Source of the DNA: UBA5972 sp964480735
GTDB lineage: Bacteria; Pseudomonadota; Alphaproteobacteria; Rhodobacterales; Rhodobacteraceae
DNA: 64,000 nt
NCBI GenBank assembly: GCA_964480735.1
Contig: CAYZQS010000001.1
Span: 33,777-97,776, forward strand
Direction of reading: 5' to 3'
The notes below the pieces were generated by a model that saw only the letters and a program-made list of their open reading frames with translations, searched no databases and was not told the origin of the DNA. The position numbers were made by a program, and so were the translations under genes. Position 1 is the stretch's first letter, and each line of letters begins with the position of its first letter. This document shows, in pieces, positions 8,365 through 16,425 of this stretch.

Positions 8365-9470
8365 ACTCAAAAATTGATGGCGCTCTCCCTGTCCGGTCTC
8401 TTGAGGCGCGTTACTACATTGACCCTTTGGTGTTTGAAAATGAAATGCAGGGATTGCTGTCGCGCACCTGGCAATTTGCCGGACATAAGACGCAACTGTC
8501 CGAAGTAGGCGACTATTTCTCATTTGAAATAGCCGGGCAAAACCTATTTGCCATTCACGGTCAAGATGGTGTCATCCGCACATTTTATAACGTCTGCCAG
8601 CACCGCGCCCATGAATTGGTGTCAGGCACCGGCAACACGCGGGTTGTGGTCTGCCCTTACCATGCGTGGAGCTATGAATTGACAGGTCAATTGCGCGCTG
8701 GACCCAATATCAAGTCTGTTCCGGGATTAGATCGCTCCGCAATTTGTCTGACTGAAGTGCGTACCGAAGATTTTCACGGCTTTCTTTTCGTCAATCTTGA
8801 TCCCGACACCCGCCCGATGGACGAGTGGTTTCCGAATGTGCGTGATGAATTGGCGGCTTTTGTACCAGAAATAGACTGCCTTGCCCCGCTTGAATGGGTG
8901 GAAGTCAAAGAGAACTGCAACTGGAAAGTCTCGGTTGAAAACTATTCTGAGTGTTATCACTGCCATCTAAACCATCCCACTTTTGCCAACGGCGTGGTGA
9001 AGCCGGAAACCTACGATATTCAACCGGATGCAGGTGGCGGGTATGTTTTGCGTCACACCACTGAATGCCAAAGTTTGGAGGCTATGACATATCCTATTGA
9101 CCTAGGCGCCAATGATCATGCGGGTGATTATCAATCCTGGTTTTTGTGGCCAACATTCAGTTTTCAGTGTTACCCCGGGAATGTCCTGAACACCTATCAC
9201 TGGCGTGTCGATGACGTGAACAGCTGTGCCGTTTGGCGGGGTTGGTATACCGAGGGTGGCAAAGATAGTGCCGTTATTCGCAAGCTGGCGATCCAGGACC
9301 GCGAGACCACGGTTGCAGAAGATATTGGACTGGTTGAGAGCGTACAGCGGGGCATGCGTTCCAAAGGATATCGTCCCGGCCCGCTGGTTCTTGATCCCAA
9401 AAGCGGTGTAAACTCTGAGCACTCGATCCAAAAACTGCACCAATGGGTGCGAGAAGCCCTTGATGGGTAG
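8361..9470 (+). CDS. Rieske non-heme iron oxygenase, betaine-demethylase type
   Basis: This 369-residue oxygenase alpha subunit has a Rieske [2Fe-2S] site, C79-x-H81 and C98-x2-H101. Its catalytic domain has the mononuclear-iron motif around residues 194-205 (E-N-Y-S-E-C-Y-H-C-H-L-N-H, with H200 and H205), and an Asp in V-A-E-D-I-G-L is the likely third ligand. The overall look is that of the GbcA, CntA and stachydrine-demethylase branch, which removes a methyl group from glycine betaine, cleaves carnitine, or demethylates proline betaine. Its reductase partner is not in the window. Placement opposite a GcvT-type demethylase and an HpbD-like epimerase supports oxidative N-demethylation of a quaternary ammonium substrate. 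Ring hydroxylation of an aromatic is the less likely alternative. Confidence 0.85.
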   Translation: MNSKIDGALPVRSLEARYYIDPLVFENEMQGLLSRTWQFAGHKTQLSEVGDYFSFEIAGQNLFAIHGQDGVIRTFYNVCQHRAHELVSGTGNTRVVVCPYHAWSYELTGQLRAGPNIKSVPGLDRSAICLTEVRTEDFHGFLFVNLDPDTRPMDEWFPNVRDELAAFVPEIDCLAPLEWVEVKENCNWKVSVENYSECYHCHLNHPTFANGVVKPETYDIQPDAGGGYVLRHTTECQSLEAMTYPIDLGANDHAGDYQSWFLWPTFSFQCYPGNVLNTYHWRVDDVNSCAVWRGWYTEGGKDSAVIRKLAIQDRETTVAEDIGLVESVQRGMRSKGYRPGPLVLDPKSGVNSEHSIQKLHQWVREALDG

Positions 9471-10299
9471 TGACATGTTGATGCCCAAGGTCTGGCGCCC
9501 AGAACATAAATTGTTTCCGCATCAGGTGGGCTTTACCTGCCCGCCTTTTGATTACGACGCAGCACCTTCGGATTTTCTGCGGATGTCGCCGCGGTCGGTC
9601 GGCGTGCACGGGTGGATGATGCACGCGCCTGATTATGCGCACGGCCTTGATCAGCGCGCGCAGAATTTCGGGATGCTCGATGAATTCTGTCACTGTATGG
9701 CCCGCAATGGTGCAGATGTGGCAGCGCAAGTGGGTTCCAACTGGGTCCATGCCAGCGGGCTTGGTGTGGAAGGAATCCGGCAGCACTGTGAAACTTTATC
9801 TGAGAAACACGGGCTGCATTTTCACATGGCGGGTTACGCCATGGTCGAGGCCTTGCGAGAGCTTAACGTTGAAAAGGTGGCCCTGAATGCCGCCTATCAT
9901 TGGCCGCAGTGGTGGCAGGGAACAGTGAATTTCCTAAAGGAAGCCGGGTTTGACGTCGTTTGGGCGGGAAACTTTCACGATCAGGGTTGGTATGACAGTC
10001 AAGAGGCGGTTAATGCCTGTCGTTGGGTTTTTGACGGCGACCTGGTGGTGAAGAGTTTTGAGTATGTGGCTGACCAAGCGCCAAATGCTGACGCTTACCT
10101 GATCAACGGAATGTGCAATTTTCGCACGGGCGAAGGCGGCCTGCCTGAAAGGCCGGTTCACTTAACGCAGGCTTTAGAAACCACGCTTGGCAAACCGGTG
10201 GTCGGTCACGACACTGCCCTTTATTGGCGTGTTTTTAAGTCTTTGGGTATTGCCCCTACCGCACCCTTGGGACAATTGATGGAAGGTCTAGATGCATAA
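9463..10299 (+). CDS. Asp/Glu racemase superfamily protein, arylmalonate-decarboxylase-like
   Basis: This protein is about 278 residues long and has the fold signature of the Asp/Glu/hydantoin racemase, maleate isomerase and arylmalonate decarboxylase superfamily. The C-terminal part shows the family pattern: A-D-A-Y-L-I-N-G-M-C-N-F, then L-G-K-P-V-V-G-H-D-T-A-L-Y-W-R. The only catalytic-position cysteine I find is Cys218. The first half-site has V-G-S-N-W in place of a Cys, as in arylmalonate decarboxylases, which use a single Cys. The ATG at 9463 overlaps the Rieske stop by 8 bases and has a GAGAAG upstream; an ATG at 9475 is the alternative. It may isomerise, racemise or decarboxylate a pathway acid. 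The exact role is unknown. Confidence 0.7.
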   Translation: MGSDMLMPKVWRPEHKLFPHQVGFTCPPFDYDAAPSDFLRMSPRSVGVHGWMMHAPDYAHGLDQRAQNFGMLDEFCHCMARNGADVAAQVGSNWVHASGLGVEGIRQHCETLSEKHGLHFHMAGYAMVEALRELNVEKVALNAAYHWPQWWQGTVNFLKEAGFDVVWAGNFHDQGWYDSQEAVNACRWVFDGDLVVKSFEYVADQAPNADAYLINGMCNFRTGEGGLPERPVHLTQALETTLGKPVVGHDTALYWRVFKSLGIAPTAPLGQLMEGLDA

Positions 10300-11032
10300 A
10301 ATTACGGCGCTTTGGGCCATTCCCAGATCAACCTCTACAGCCTTTGAATGGATGATGCGTCAACGCGGTGATCTTGATTGTTTGCACGAACCCTTTGGCG
10401 AAGCGTGGTATCAAGGCGAAGCACCTTTGTGGCCTCGATTTAAGTCAGGTGACCTGACAACGCCAGGCCTGACATTGGAAAGCGTTTGGGAAAACATTCA
10501 AGCGCGTGCGCGTAAAGCCCCTATCTTTCTGAAGGATTTCCCCCATTACATCAATCACATGTGGGATGATGACTTTCTGTCAAACTTTATCCACGCGTTT
10601 TTAATCCGTGACCCTGCCAAAACCATCACGTCCATATATCATCGCTGGCCCGATTTTGACGAAGCCGAAGTAGGCTTTCCGGAACAACGGGCCCTTTTTG
10701 ACCTGTTATGGGCGTTAAACGGCAGCCCTCCACCGGTGATTGACAGTGACGACCTTTTGGAAGACCCCGCAGGCATGACCGCGGCTTTTTGTAGTGCCGT
10801 TGACCTGCCCTTCATCCCGGAAGCCCTGAGTTGGGCGCCAGGAGCAGATCCGTCAGAATTTAGTTGGTGGGACGGCGGCATATTCCACCATAATCTTGCC
10901 AAATCAACAGTGTTAACGGCGCAAAAACGATCCTATGTCGAGATTTCCAAAGCACCGGATCGCGTTCAGAATGTGCACCGGCGCATGAAACCACATTATG
11001 ATCGGCTATATGTGCATCGTCTGAAAATCTGA
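10292..11032 (+). CDS. Sulfotransferase-fold protein (PAPS-type P-loop)
   Basis: This 246-residue protein starts with W-A-I-P-R-S-T-S-T-A-F-E-W (residues 8-20), which matches the 5'-phosphosulfate-binding loop of sulfotransferases. Near residue 105 it has F-L-I-R-D-P-A-K-T-I-T-S-I, the usual 3'-phosphate-binding R-D-P-x-x-x-x-x-S motif. It may transfer sulfate from PAPS to a hydroxylated small molecule, or bind a different phosphorylated ligand. The start overlaps the preceding gene by 8 bases. Finding it inside a betaine-type catabolic operon is unexpected, because sulfation is not a normal catabolic step. The fold assignment is good, but the substrate cannot be inferred. Confidence 0.72.
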   Translation: MHKITALWAIPRSTSTAFEWMMRQRGDLDCLHEPFGEAWYQGEAPLWPRFKSGDLTTPGLTLESVWENIQARARKAPIFLKDFPHYINHMWDDDFLSNFIHAFLIRDPAKTITSIYHRWPDFDEAEVGFPEQRALFDLLWALNGSPPPVIDSDDLLEDPAGMTAAFCSAVDLPFIPEALSWAPGADPSEFSWWDGGIFHHNLAKSTVLTAQKRSYVEISKAPDRVQNVHRRMKPHYDRLYVHRLKI

Positions 11033-11069
11033 TAAACAACCTGAAAACGCGATCAACCAAAGGACCCCT

Positions 11070-11462
11070 ATGAGCATTTTCGATGAAGATCTTTTTCTAA
11101 AAGGCCTTGCGCAGCGCAAATCGACGTTGGGTGCTGAATATGTGGAAAAAAACCTTGCCGCAGCCGATGATTTCTCGCGTCCGTTTCAAGAAGCCATGAC
11201 GTCCTGGTGCTGGGGTTTTGGGTGGGGGGACGACGTGATCGATGCCAAAACCCGGTCCATGATGAATCTGTCGATGATCGGTGCGCTGGGCAAAATGCAC
11301 GAATGGGAAATCCATTTAAAGGGTGCGTTGAACAACGGCGTAAGTGTTGAGGAGATCCGCGCAATTATTCACGTGGTCGGCATTTACTGTGGCGTCCCGC
11401 AGGCGTTGGAGTGTTTTCGGGTGGCCCGTAAAGTTCTGACGGAAGCTGAATTGCTGAAATAA
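11070..11462 (+). CDS. Carboxymuconolactone decarboxylase (CMD) family protein
   Basis: This 130-residue all-helical CMD-family protein resembles 4-carboxymuconolactone decarboxylase PcaC more than AhpD. It has S-W-C-W-G-F-G-W, T-R-S-M-M-N-L-S-M-I-G-A-L-G-K and H-L-K-G-A-L-N-N-G-V-S-V-E-E-I, and lacks the AhpD C-x-x-C pair. It ends the rightward operon, 37 bases after the sulfotransferase-like gene, with an AGGACCCCT segment ahead of the ATG. No pca genes are near, so it probably acts on a lactone or other cyclic intermediate of this locus or has a structural role. The family is secure and the role is open. Confidence 0.8.
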   Translation: MSIFDEDLFLKGLAQRKSTLGAEYVEKNLAAADDFSRPFQEAMTSWCWGFGWGDDVIDAKTRSMMNLSMIGALGKMHEWEIHLKGALNNGVSVEEIRAIIHVVGIYCGVPQALECFRVARKVLTEAELLK

Positions 11463-11714
11463 CCACGGATCAGAGGGCGGGATAAAAATGCCGGTTTTTT
11501 TGCCAAGGTGGTTTTTGGAGCGGTAATCGCATGGCGCTGACCAAACTGTTGCAAGGTTGTTTCGGACCAAAAGCAGGCATCAAGTTAATCGCTGTCACCC
11601 GCTACACCGCAGACACCGTCAATCAGTCTTTGATCACACCCGCAATGAAACCGAAAATGGCCGCGTAATTTTACAAGCGGACCCTTTTGAAACTGGGAAC
11701 CGTCTACTGAATAT
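11463..11714. other. Intergenic stretch between the CMD gene and tRNA-Ala
   Basis: No credible gene was found here. The open frames that cross it are low-complexity shadows or run into the tRNA. TTTTTTT occurs at about 11495 after a weak G/C-rich stretch and may help end the rightward operon, but no strong stem precedes it. Confidence 0.4.
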
Positions 11715-11790
<76 letters not shown>

Positions 11791-11864
11791 GGTTGAACAA
11801 TCGTATTGTCCGCGGATTTCTTAGGGAAACCCATAAATCAGTTCAAGCCAATTCTGGATTTATA

Positions 11865-12212
11865 TTAACTGTCGTCCTCGTTGGCCGGCACGTCGGCAAG
11901 ATCATCCAGATTAACGGTATCATCGTCATCTTCATCCAGAACATCGTCGCCCAAATCCGCGTCTCCGCTAGGGTCGTCCTCAACCAGAGTTTCATCCTGA
12001 TCGTCCAGCACCACTTCTGCATCTTCAACTTCTGCCTTGGCACCTTTGGATGGTTTTTCCGGTGCAACAGTGCGTGATTTTTGTTGTGTCAGACTGGCCA
12101 GATCAAACGTTGCTTCGCAAGAGGGGCAGGTCATCGGATCATTTTGCAGGTCGTAAAATCGTACGGCGCATTTGGGGCACACACGCTTTACGCCCCATTC
12201 ATCTTTGGGCAT
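11865..12212 (-). CDS. FYDLN-acid family zinc-ribbon protein
   Basis: This 115-residue protein begins with a zinc ribbon (C-P-K-C and C-P-S-C, residues about 12-33) enclosing the name-giving F-Y-D-L segment. The second half is extremely acidic, with many Asp and Glu (for example L-D-E-D-D-D-D-T), matching the FYDLN-acid family (TIGR02300) of alphaproteobacteria. The function is unknown; the zinc ribbon and acidic tail suggest a nucleic-acid-associated or chaperone-like role. The ATG at 12212 was chosen because GAGGGAA lies just upstream and the family starts with M-P-K-D-E-W-G. It sits 74 bases from the tRNA gene on the same strand. Confidence 0.9.
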   Translation of the reverse strand: MPKDEWGVKRVCPKCAVRFYDLQNDPMTCPSCEATFDLASLTQQKSRTVAPEKPSKGAKAEVEDAEVVLDDQDETLVEDDPSGDADLGDDVLDEDDDDTVNLDDLADVPANEDDS

Positions 12213-12386
12213 TGATTTTCCCTCTTTTCGGATCAGGATCGGACAATTGCTGCCAACTGCCACATCCCTGTGGGCCTTGTCAAAGACTTTAATATTAACA
12301 CTGGAAAATATGAAACTTACCATTTAGATCGCCAAAAACCCAAGGGCCGCGTTTACTTTTTTTGGTGGTCGGCTACGGTCATTTGC

Positions 12387-13073
12387 ATGAATGAAGTCAC
12401 ATTTATCGGAAACCCACCCATCGCCGTGACGATCCGCAGATCGGCGCGTGCACGGAAATATTCGCTGCGCATTTCCAACACGGACGGTCAGATCAATCTG
12501 ACCGTGCCGCGGGGTGCTTCTGTGACCGATGCACTGGATTTTGCCAGCCAACAAGAGGGATGGCTGCGCAACAAAATGTCAGAACGCCCGTCGCTGATCC
12601 CGCTGCGCATTGGTGGTGAATTTGTATTGGAAGGCAAAGCGGTGCGGCTGGTGCAGGGAACAGGCCGCCGTGTTGTTCGTCTGGACGGCGCTTTGGCGAT
12701 CCCCGGAAATGCGGCAAGCGTCGGTGCCCGCGTGCGGGGGTATTGCAAAGTGCTGGCGCGCGAACGCCTGGCGAATGCGTCACAATTTTACGCAACCAAA
12801 CTGGACGTGTCTTTTGGCAAGATAACTTTGCGGGACACAAAAACCCGCTGGGGGTCGTGCAGCGCTGCTGGAAATCTGATGTATTCGTGGCGGCTTATTC
12901 TGGCGCCCGCAGAAGTTTTGGATTACGTGGCTGCGCACGAGGTTGCCCATCTGCGCGAACTTAATCATTCTGCTGCCTATTGGGCAATTGTGCGGGACGT
13001 TTGCCCGACGTATCAGGGCCATCGCGATTGGCTGCGCAAACACGGCACCGCATTGCACCGATACCGGTTTTAG
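12387..13073 (+). CDS. YgjP/M48-like zinc metallopeptidase domain protein
   Basis: This protein of about 228 residues belongs to the YgjP (DUF45) family. It has W-G-S-C-S followed by the zinc-binding helix A-A-H-E-V-A-H-L-R-E-L-N-H, where the H-E-x-x-H pair and the later His are probable metal ligands, and it ends in a conserved H-R-D-W-L-R-K-H-G segment. It is likely a cytosolic peptidase-like protein with no known substrate. The ATG at 12387 is preferred because the family consensus begins shortly after it. The longer frame back to 12270 would overlap the upstream region of the FYDLN gene and has no clear ribosome-binding site. Confidence 0.85.
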   Translation: MNEVTFIGNPPIAVTIRRSARARKYSLRISNTDGQINLTVPRGASVTDALDFASQQEGWLRNKMSERPSLIPLRIGGEFVLEGKAVRLVQGTGRRVVRLDGALAIPGNAASVGARVRGYCKVLARERLANASQFYATKLDVSFGKITLRDTKTRWGSCSAAGNLMYSWRLILAPAEVLDYVAAHEVAHLRELNHSAAYWAIVRDVCPTYQGHRDWLRKHGTALHRYRF

Positions 13074-13095
13074 CAAAGTGATTGACCAAACCGGT

Positions 13096-13111
13096 GATTG
13101 TGATCACAATC
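13096..13111. promoter_or_regulatory. Perfect 16-bp palindrome before the GntR gene (candidate operator)
   Basis: GATTGTGATCACAATC at 13096-13111 is a perfect palindrome ending seven bases before the GntR start at 13118, an ideal position for autoregulation. Its core TGTGATCACA is found twice in the mdh-sucC intergenic palindrome at 23665-23700. GntR-family proteins bind short palindromes of this kind. Confidence 0.6.
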
Positions 13112-13117
13112 GCGCCC

Positions 13118-13765
13118 ATGTCTAAAGACCCAGCACCCTCTGATTTCACCGGTTCCGCCCACGAATGGGTTTACCGCAGCATCCGCCTGAAGATCATGAC
13201 CGGCGAGGTAGCGCCCGGCACCGCCCTGACCCTGCGCGGCATCGGCGCCGAATTTGGCGTCAGCATGACCCCGGCACGTGAAGCGGCGCGGCGTTTGGTG
13301 GCAGAGGGTGCGTTAACCTTGTCAAATTCAGGCCGGATCAGCACGCCGGTCCTAAGTCGCGACCGCATCGAAGAACTGGCTTCAGTACGTGCATTGCTGG
13401 AGCCGGAATTGGCGGCACGCGCCCTGCCCCGGGCCCACCCCGCGCTGATTGAACGGCTTCACACAATAAACGAGGACGTCAAACAAAGCATCGCGAAACG
13501 CGATGCCAGCGGCTATATCCGTGGCAATCTGGATTTCCACCGCAGTTTATACCTTCGCGCCCAGGCCCCGGCCATGCTGGCCATGACAGAAACCGTTTGG
13601 CTGCAGCTTGGGCCGACCATGTGCGAACTTTACAAACAAATGCGCACAAGGGATCAAAGCGGACTGCATCAGAAAATACTGGCTGCGCTGCGAGCCGCGA
13701 ACGAGGGCGAATTGCGCACAGCCGTGCGCAATGACGTCACCCTTGGACTGAAGATGTTGATTTAG
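13118..13765 (+). CDS. GntR-family transcriptional regulator, FCD subgroup
   Basis: This 215-residue regulator has an N-terminal winged helix-turn-helix (about 10-75, with R-G-I-G-A-E-F-G-V-S-M-T-P-A-R-E-A and R-L-V-A-E-G-A-L) and an FCD effector domain (about 85-210). The effector domain contains N-L-D-F-H-R-S-L-Y, whose Asp and His are typical metal or acid ligands, and L-H-Q-K-I-L-A-A-L. FCD members sense carboxylic acids. The ATG at 13118 is preferred over an upstream in-frame start at 13082, which would place the palindromic operator inside the coding region. Position beside lpd and the shared operator core suggest it regulates the TCA cluster; this is inference. Confidence 0.88.
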   Translation: MSKDPAPSDFTGSAHEWVYRSIRLKIMTGEVAPGTALTLRGIGAEFGVSMTPAREAARRLVAEGALTLSNSGRISTPVLSRDRIEELASVRALLEPELAARALPRAHPALIERLHTINEDVKQSIAKRDASGYIRGNLDFHRSLYLRAQAPAMLAMTETVWLQLGPTMCELYKQMRTRDQSGLHQKILAALRAANEGELRTAVRNDVTLGLKMLI

Positions 13766-13810
13766 GCGAATTGCATTTTCTCTTGCCAATTCGCGCCTGA
13801 AAAATTTGCG

Positions 13811-13832
13811 CGCCCACGCGCTTGTGTGGGCG
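13811..13832 (+). terminator. Hairpin downstream of the GntR gene
   Basis: CGCCCAC and GTGGGCG form a 7-bp stem around an eight-base loop, about 45 bases after the gntR stop. No T-run follows, so it is terminator-like at best. Confidence 0.35.
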
Positions 13833-13851
13833 TTGGGTATGCGCAATGCCG

Positions 13852-13874
13852 TTCATCTTTGCCCAAATACTCAA
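13852..13874 (+). repeat. Copy 1 of a 23-nt intergenic motif followed by a hairpin
   Basis: The motif starts TTCATCTTTGCC and ends AAATACTCAA. It lies between convergent gntR and lpd and is followed nine bases later by the GCGCG/CGCGC hairpin at 13884-13898. Nearly identical copies are at 31781-31803 and 36060-36082. Confidence 0.8.
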
Positions 13875-14022
13875 CCACCACCGCGCGTGTCACGCGCTGT
13901 TGGCCAGGTTTTTGGCGGGAGCGCAGCACCTTTATTATACTTCAACCGGAGGAGATTACAAAAACCCGCGGTGATGGAAATCTTCGCACTTACGTCGTAC
14001 CTTTATCTTAAGCCATATCGCC

Positions 14023-15408
14023 TTAGGCGTGAATCGCGCCGTCCCCACAAGCCAGAGCCGCCTCGCGCATGGCCTCGCTGAACGTCGGGTGGGCGTGGCA
14101 GGTGCGGGCCAGATCCTCGGCCGAGGCACCAAATTCCATCGCCACACAAACCTCGTGAATCAACTCTCCGGCAGCCGGTCCCATAATATGGGCGCCAAGA
14201 ATGCGGTCTGTGCTGGCACAAGCAAGGATCTTGGCAAAACCCTCACCCGCAAACCCCGTTTTGGCCCGCGCGTTGCCCATAAAGGGAAATTTGCCAACTT
14301 TATAGGCGGTGCCCTCGTCTTTCAGCGCCTCTTCGGTCTTGCCAACGCTGGCCACTTCGGGCGCGGTATAGATCACGCCCGGTATAACGTCATAGTTCAC
14401 ATGCCCCGCCTGTCCGGCGATGGTTTCGGCCACCGCCATGCCCTCGTCTTCGGCTTTATGGGCCAGCATCGGGCCACTGGTCACGTCACCGATCGCCCAG
14501 ATGCCCGGCACATTGGTCTTCCAATGATCCGTTTCAACAACCCCGCGCTGCGAAACCTTAACCCCAACGCTGTCCAATCCAAGGCCACCGGTATACGGCT
14601 TGCGCCCGGTTGCCACCAGAACAACATCAGCCTCGACCACGTTTTCGCTGTCATCTTTTTGCAGTTTATAGCTGACCTTGGCCTTGGTTTTTGTCGTCTC
14701 AACCCCCTGCACCGCAGCCCCCAAAATGAACCTGAACCCTTGTTTTTTAAGCGCCCTCTGGAAGGTTTTGCAGATTTCGCCGTCCATACCCGGGGTGATC
14801 TGGTTGAGGTATTCAATCACCGTCACCTCTGAACCCAGCCGCGCATAGACCGACCCCATTTCAAGCCCGATAACACCCGCACCAATCACCACCAGTCGTT
14901 TGGGAACCTTGGTCAGTTCCAACGCGCCGGTCGAGGTGACCACGATCTTTTCATCCAACTCCACGCCGGGCAACGTTGAGGGCTCTGAGCCCGTCGCGAT
15001 CACGATGTTTTTGGCGGTGTGAACGTCCCCTCCGACTGTCACCTCGCCCGCCTTGGTGATTTTGCCCCAGCCCTGAATGTAATCAACCTTGTTTTTCTTA
15101 AACAAAAATTCGATGCCCGCCGTATTGCCGTCCACCACACCCTGTTTATAGTCCATCATCTTGGCCAAATCGACCGACTGGGTTTTGCCCATCAGCCCCA
15201 TTTTGGCAAAATTATGGGTGGCCTCGTGATAGGAATGGCTGGCGTGCAGCAACGCTTTTGACGGGATGCAGCCCACGTTCAGGCAGGTGCCACCCAGCTT
15301 GCCCCGGCCTTCCACGCAAGCAACTTTCAGGCCCAGCTGGGCGCAACGTATGGCGCAGACATAGCCGCCGGGGCCACCGCCGATGATGATGACGTCATAG
15401 TTGGACAT
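14023..15408 (-). CDS. lpd: Dihydrolipoyl dehydrogenase (E3)
   Basis: This 461-residue flavoprotein reoxidises the lipoyl group of 2-oxoacid dehydrogenase complexes, passing electrons to NAD. It shows the FAD motif I-I-I-G-G-G-P-G-G-Y, the redox disulfide G-G-T-C-L-N-V-G-C (residues about 38-46), an NAD-binding G-A-G-V-I-G-L-E and the C-terminal H-A-H-P-T-F-S-E, whose His acts as base. ATG at 15408 follows AAAGGAGG, a near-ideal ribosome-binding site. It is the last gene of the leftward TCA cluster and, lying next to sucAB, probably serves the 2-oxoglutarate complex. A small VOC/zinc-ribbon cassette separates it from sucB. Confidence 0.97.
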   Translation of the reverse strand: MSNYDVIIIGGGPGGYVCAIRCAQLGLKVACVEGRGKLGGTCLNVGCIPSKALLHASHSYHEATHNFAKMGLMGKTQSVDLAKMMDYKQGVVDGNTAGIEFLFKKNKVDYIQGWGKITKAGEVTVGGDVHTAKNIVIATGSEPSTLPGVELDEKIVVTSTGALELTKVPKRLVVIGAGVIGLEMGSVYARLGSEVTVIEYLNQITPGMDGEICKTFQRALKKQGFRFILGAAVQGVETTKTKAKVSYKLQKDDSENVVEADVVLVATGRKPYTGGLGLDSVGVKVSQRGVVETDHWKTNVPGIWAIGDVTSGPMLAHKAEDEGMAVAETIAGQAGHVNYDVIPGVIYTAPEVASVGKTEEALKDEGTAYKVGKFPFMGNARAKTGFAGEGFAKILACASTDRILGAHIMGPAAGELIHEVCVAMEFGASAEDLARTCHAHPTFSEAMREAALACGDGAIHA

Positions 15409-15503
15409 GGGGCCTCCTTTGGGCGCTATTGGCTGTGTTAACTTTGCACAGACCTCTGGCAATGTGTATGTGTGATTGGCGATATTCGCGGTATTTAGTG
15501 CGC

Positions 15504-16157
15504 TTAGTCAAGGCGCACCCCACGGCCATCGGCCAATGTAATTTCAACGCTCAGGCTGAATATATTTGCCGCTTTGATTGAAACCGGCCCAATGTCCCCA
15601 CTCAGCGCATCCAGCATCTGCGTCAGAGTTTCGGCGTGTTTCGTCGCCACAGTCACCCGCGAAATCCGCGCGCCCAAATCCGGCATGCCCGCCGCCGGAT
15701 GAGTGTCCGCGTCCGGCCATTGCATCAGCATCGGTGCCGCCCCGTCAAGCGGAATGGCCCCGTCATTGCGCACCGCAAAGCGCCAGCGCAAGTCACCGCG
15801 CCGCAGATCAAGCGCTTCCCCGTAATCCACGCCAAACCGGCGCGCGATGTTGATATCACGGTCCAGATCGTCAGACCGCAGCACCCAGCTGTGCGGCCGC
15901 GCGCGCTTGGCCAGCGTTGCATGCACGTCCGCGTCATCCAACCCAAACCAGCGCAACTGCGCAGGCTTTGCCGCATCCGGATCGACCGCAATTATCTCAA
16001 GGAAGGTATCCAGCCCCGTGGCCATCACAAGGTTATGCGTGCCCATCAGAGGATGCCTGCCACCCACCGGCACCTCCAGCCCGGTGCGCGCCCGCACATA
16101 ATCCAGCCCTTGGCGCAAGTCCACACACCCAACGGCGACATGATCAAACCGGATCAC
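15504..16157 (-). CDS. VOC-superfamily (glyoxalase-like) protein
   Basis: This 217-residue protein has the two-module glyoxalase-like fold of the Glyoxalase_3 type. It starts I-R-F-D-H-V-A-V-G-C with an early His, and the mid-region T-F-L-E-I-I-A-V-D-P is a typical VOC metal-ligand strand. The C-terminal half is a second, weaker module. The substrate is unknown. It overlaps the 75-residue zinc-ribbon protein by ATGA, showing translational coupling. The pair sits between sucB and lpd, where roseobacters often carry small accessory genes. Confidence 0.8.
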   Translation of the reverse strand: MIRFDHVAVGCVDLRQGLDYVRARTGLEVPVGGRHPLMGTHNLVMATGLDTFLEIIAVDPDAAKPAQLRWFGLDDADVHATLAKRARPHSWVLRSDDLDRDINIARRFGVDYGEALDLRRGDLRWRFAVRNDGAIPLDGAAPMLMQWPDADTHPAAGMPDLGARISRVTVATKHAETLTQMLDALSGDIGPVSIKAANIFSLSVEITLADGRGVRLD

Positions 16158-16381
16158 TTTACCTCCCGGACCACGCCATCACAATCCGGACATTTGATTT
16201 CACCCTGCCAGAAAGGCGCGGTGCCAACCGTTGTCACCACCCAACCCGCCGCGTCCATCACATCCACATAATCAGGCCCCTGCCCGGGTTTGGTGCCCGG
16301 CCCTTCACCAATCACCCAGATCATTTCCTCGGCGCGACTGCACCCTGGACAGGTCAGTATCTCGGGCTCAAGATAGGCCAT
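16154..16381 (-). CDS. Small zinc-ribbon-like protein
   Basis: This 75-residue protein has C-P-G-C near residue 11 and C-P-D-C near residue 66, a spacing consistent with a four-cysteine zinc site. I do not recognise a named family. The ATGA overlap with the VOC gene and the balanced codon use support a real gene. It probably acts with the downstream VOC protein. Confidence 0.6.
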   Translation of the reverse strand: MAYLEPEILTCPGCSRAEEMIWVIGEGPGTKPGQGPDYVDVMDAAGWVVTTVGTAPFWQGEIKCPDCDGVVREVK

Positions 16382-16396
16382 CTGCGTGCCGCCCCC

Positions 16397-16421
16397 CGCC
16401 TTCTTATTGGTTCAAATATCC
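16397..16421 (-). repeat. Short element resembling a segment inside the paaX-like gene
   Basis: On the plus strand this reads CGCCTTCTTATTGG, three variable bases, then AAATATCC. It lies between the PhnB-like stop and the zinc-ribbon start. The same 14-mer and 8-mer, separated by four bases, occur at 58516-58541 inside the PaaX-like coding sequence. Confidence 0.5.
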
Positions 16422-16425
16422 ATTT

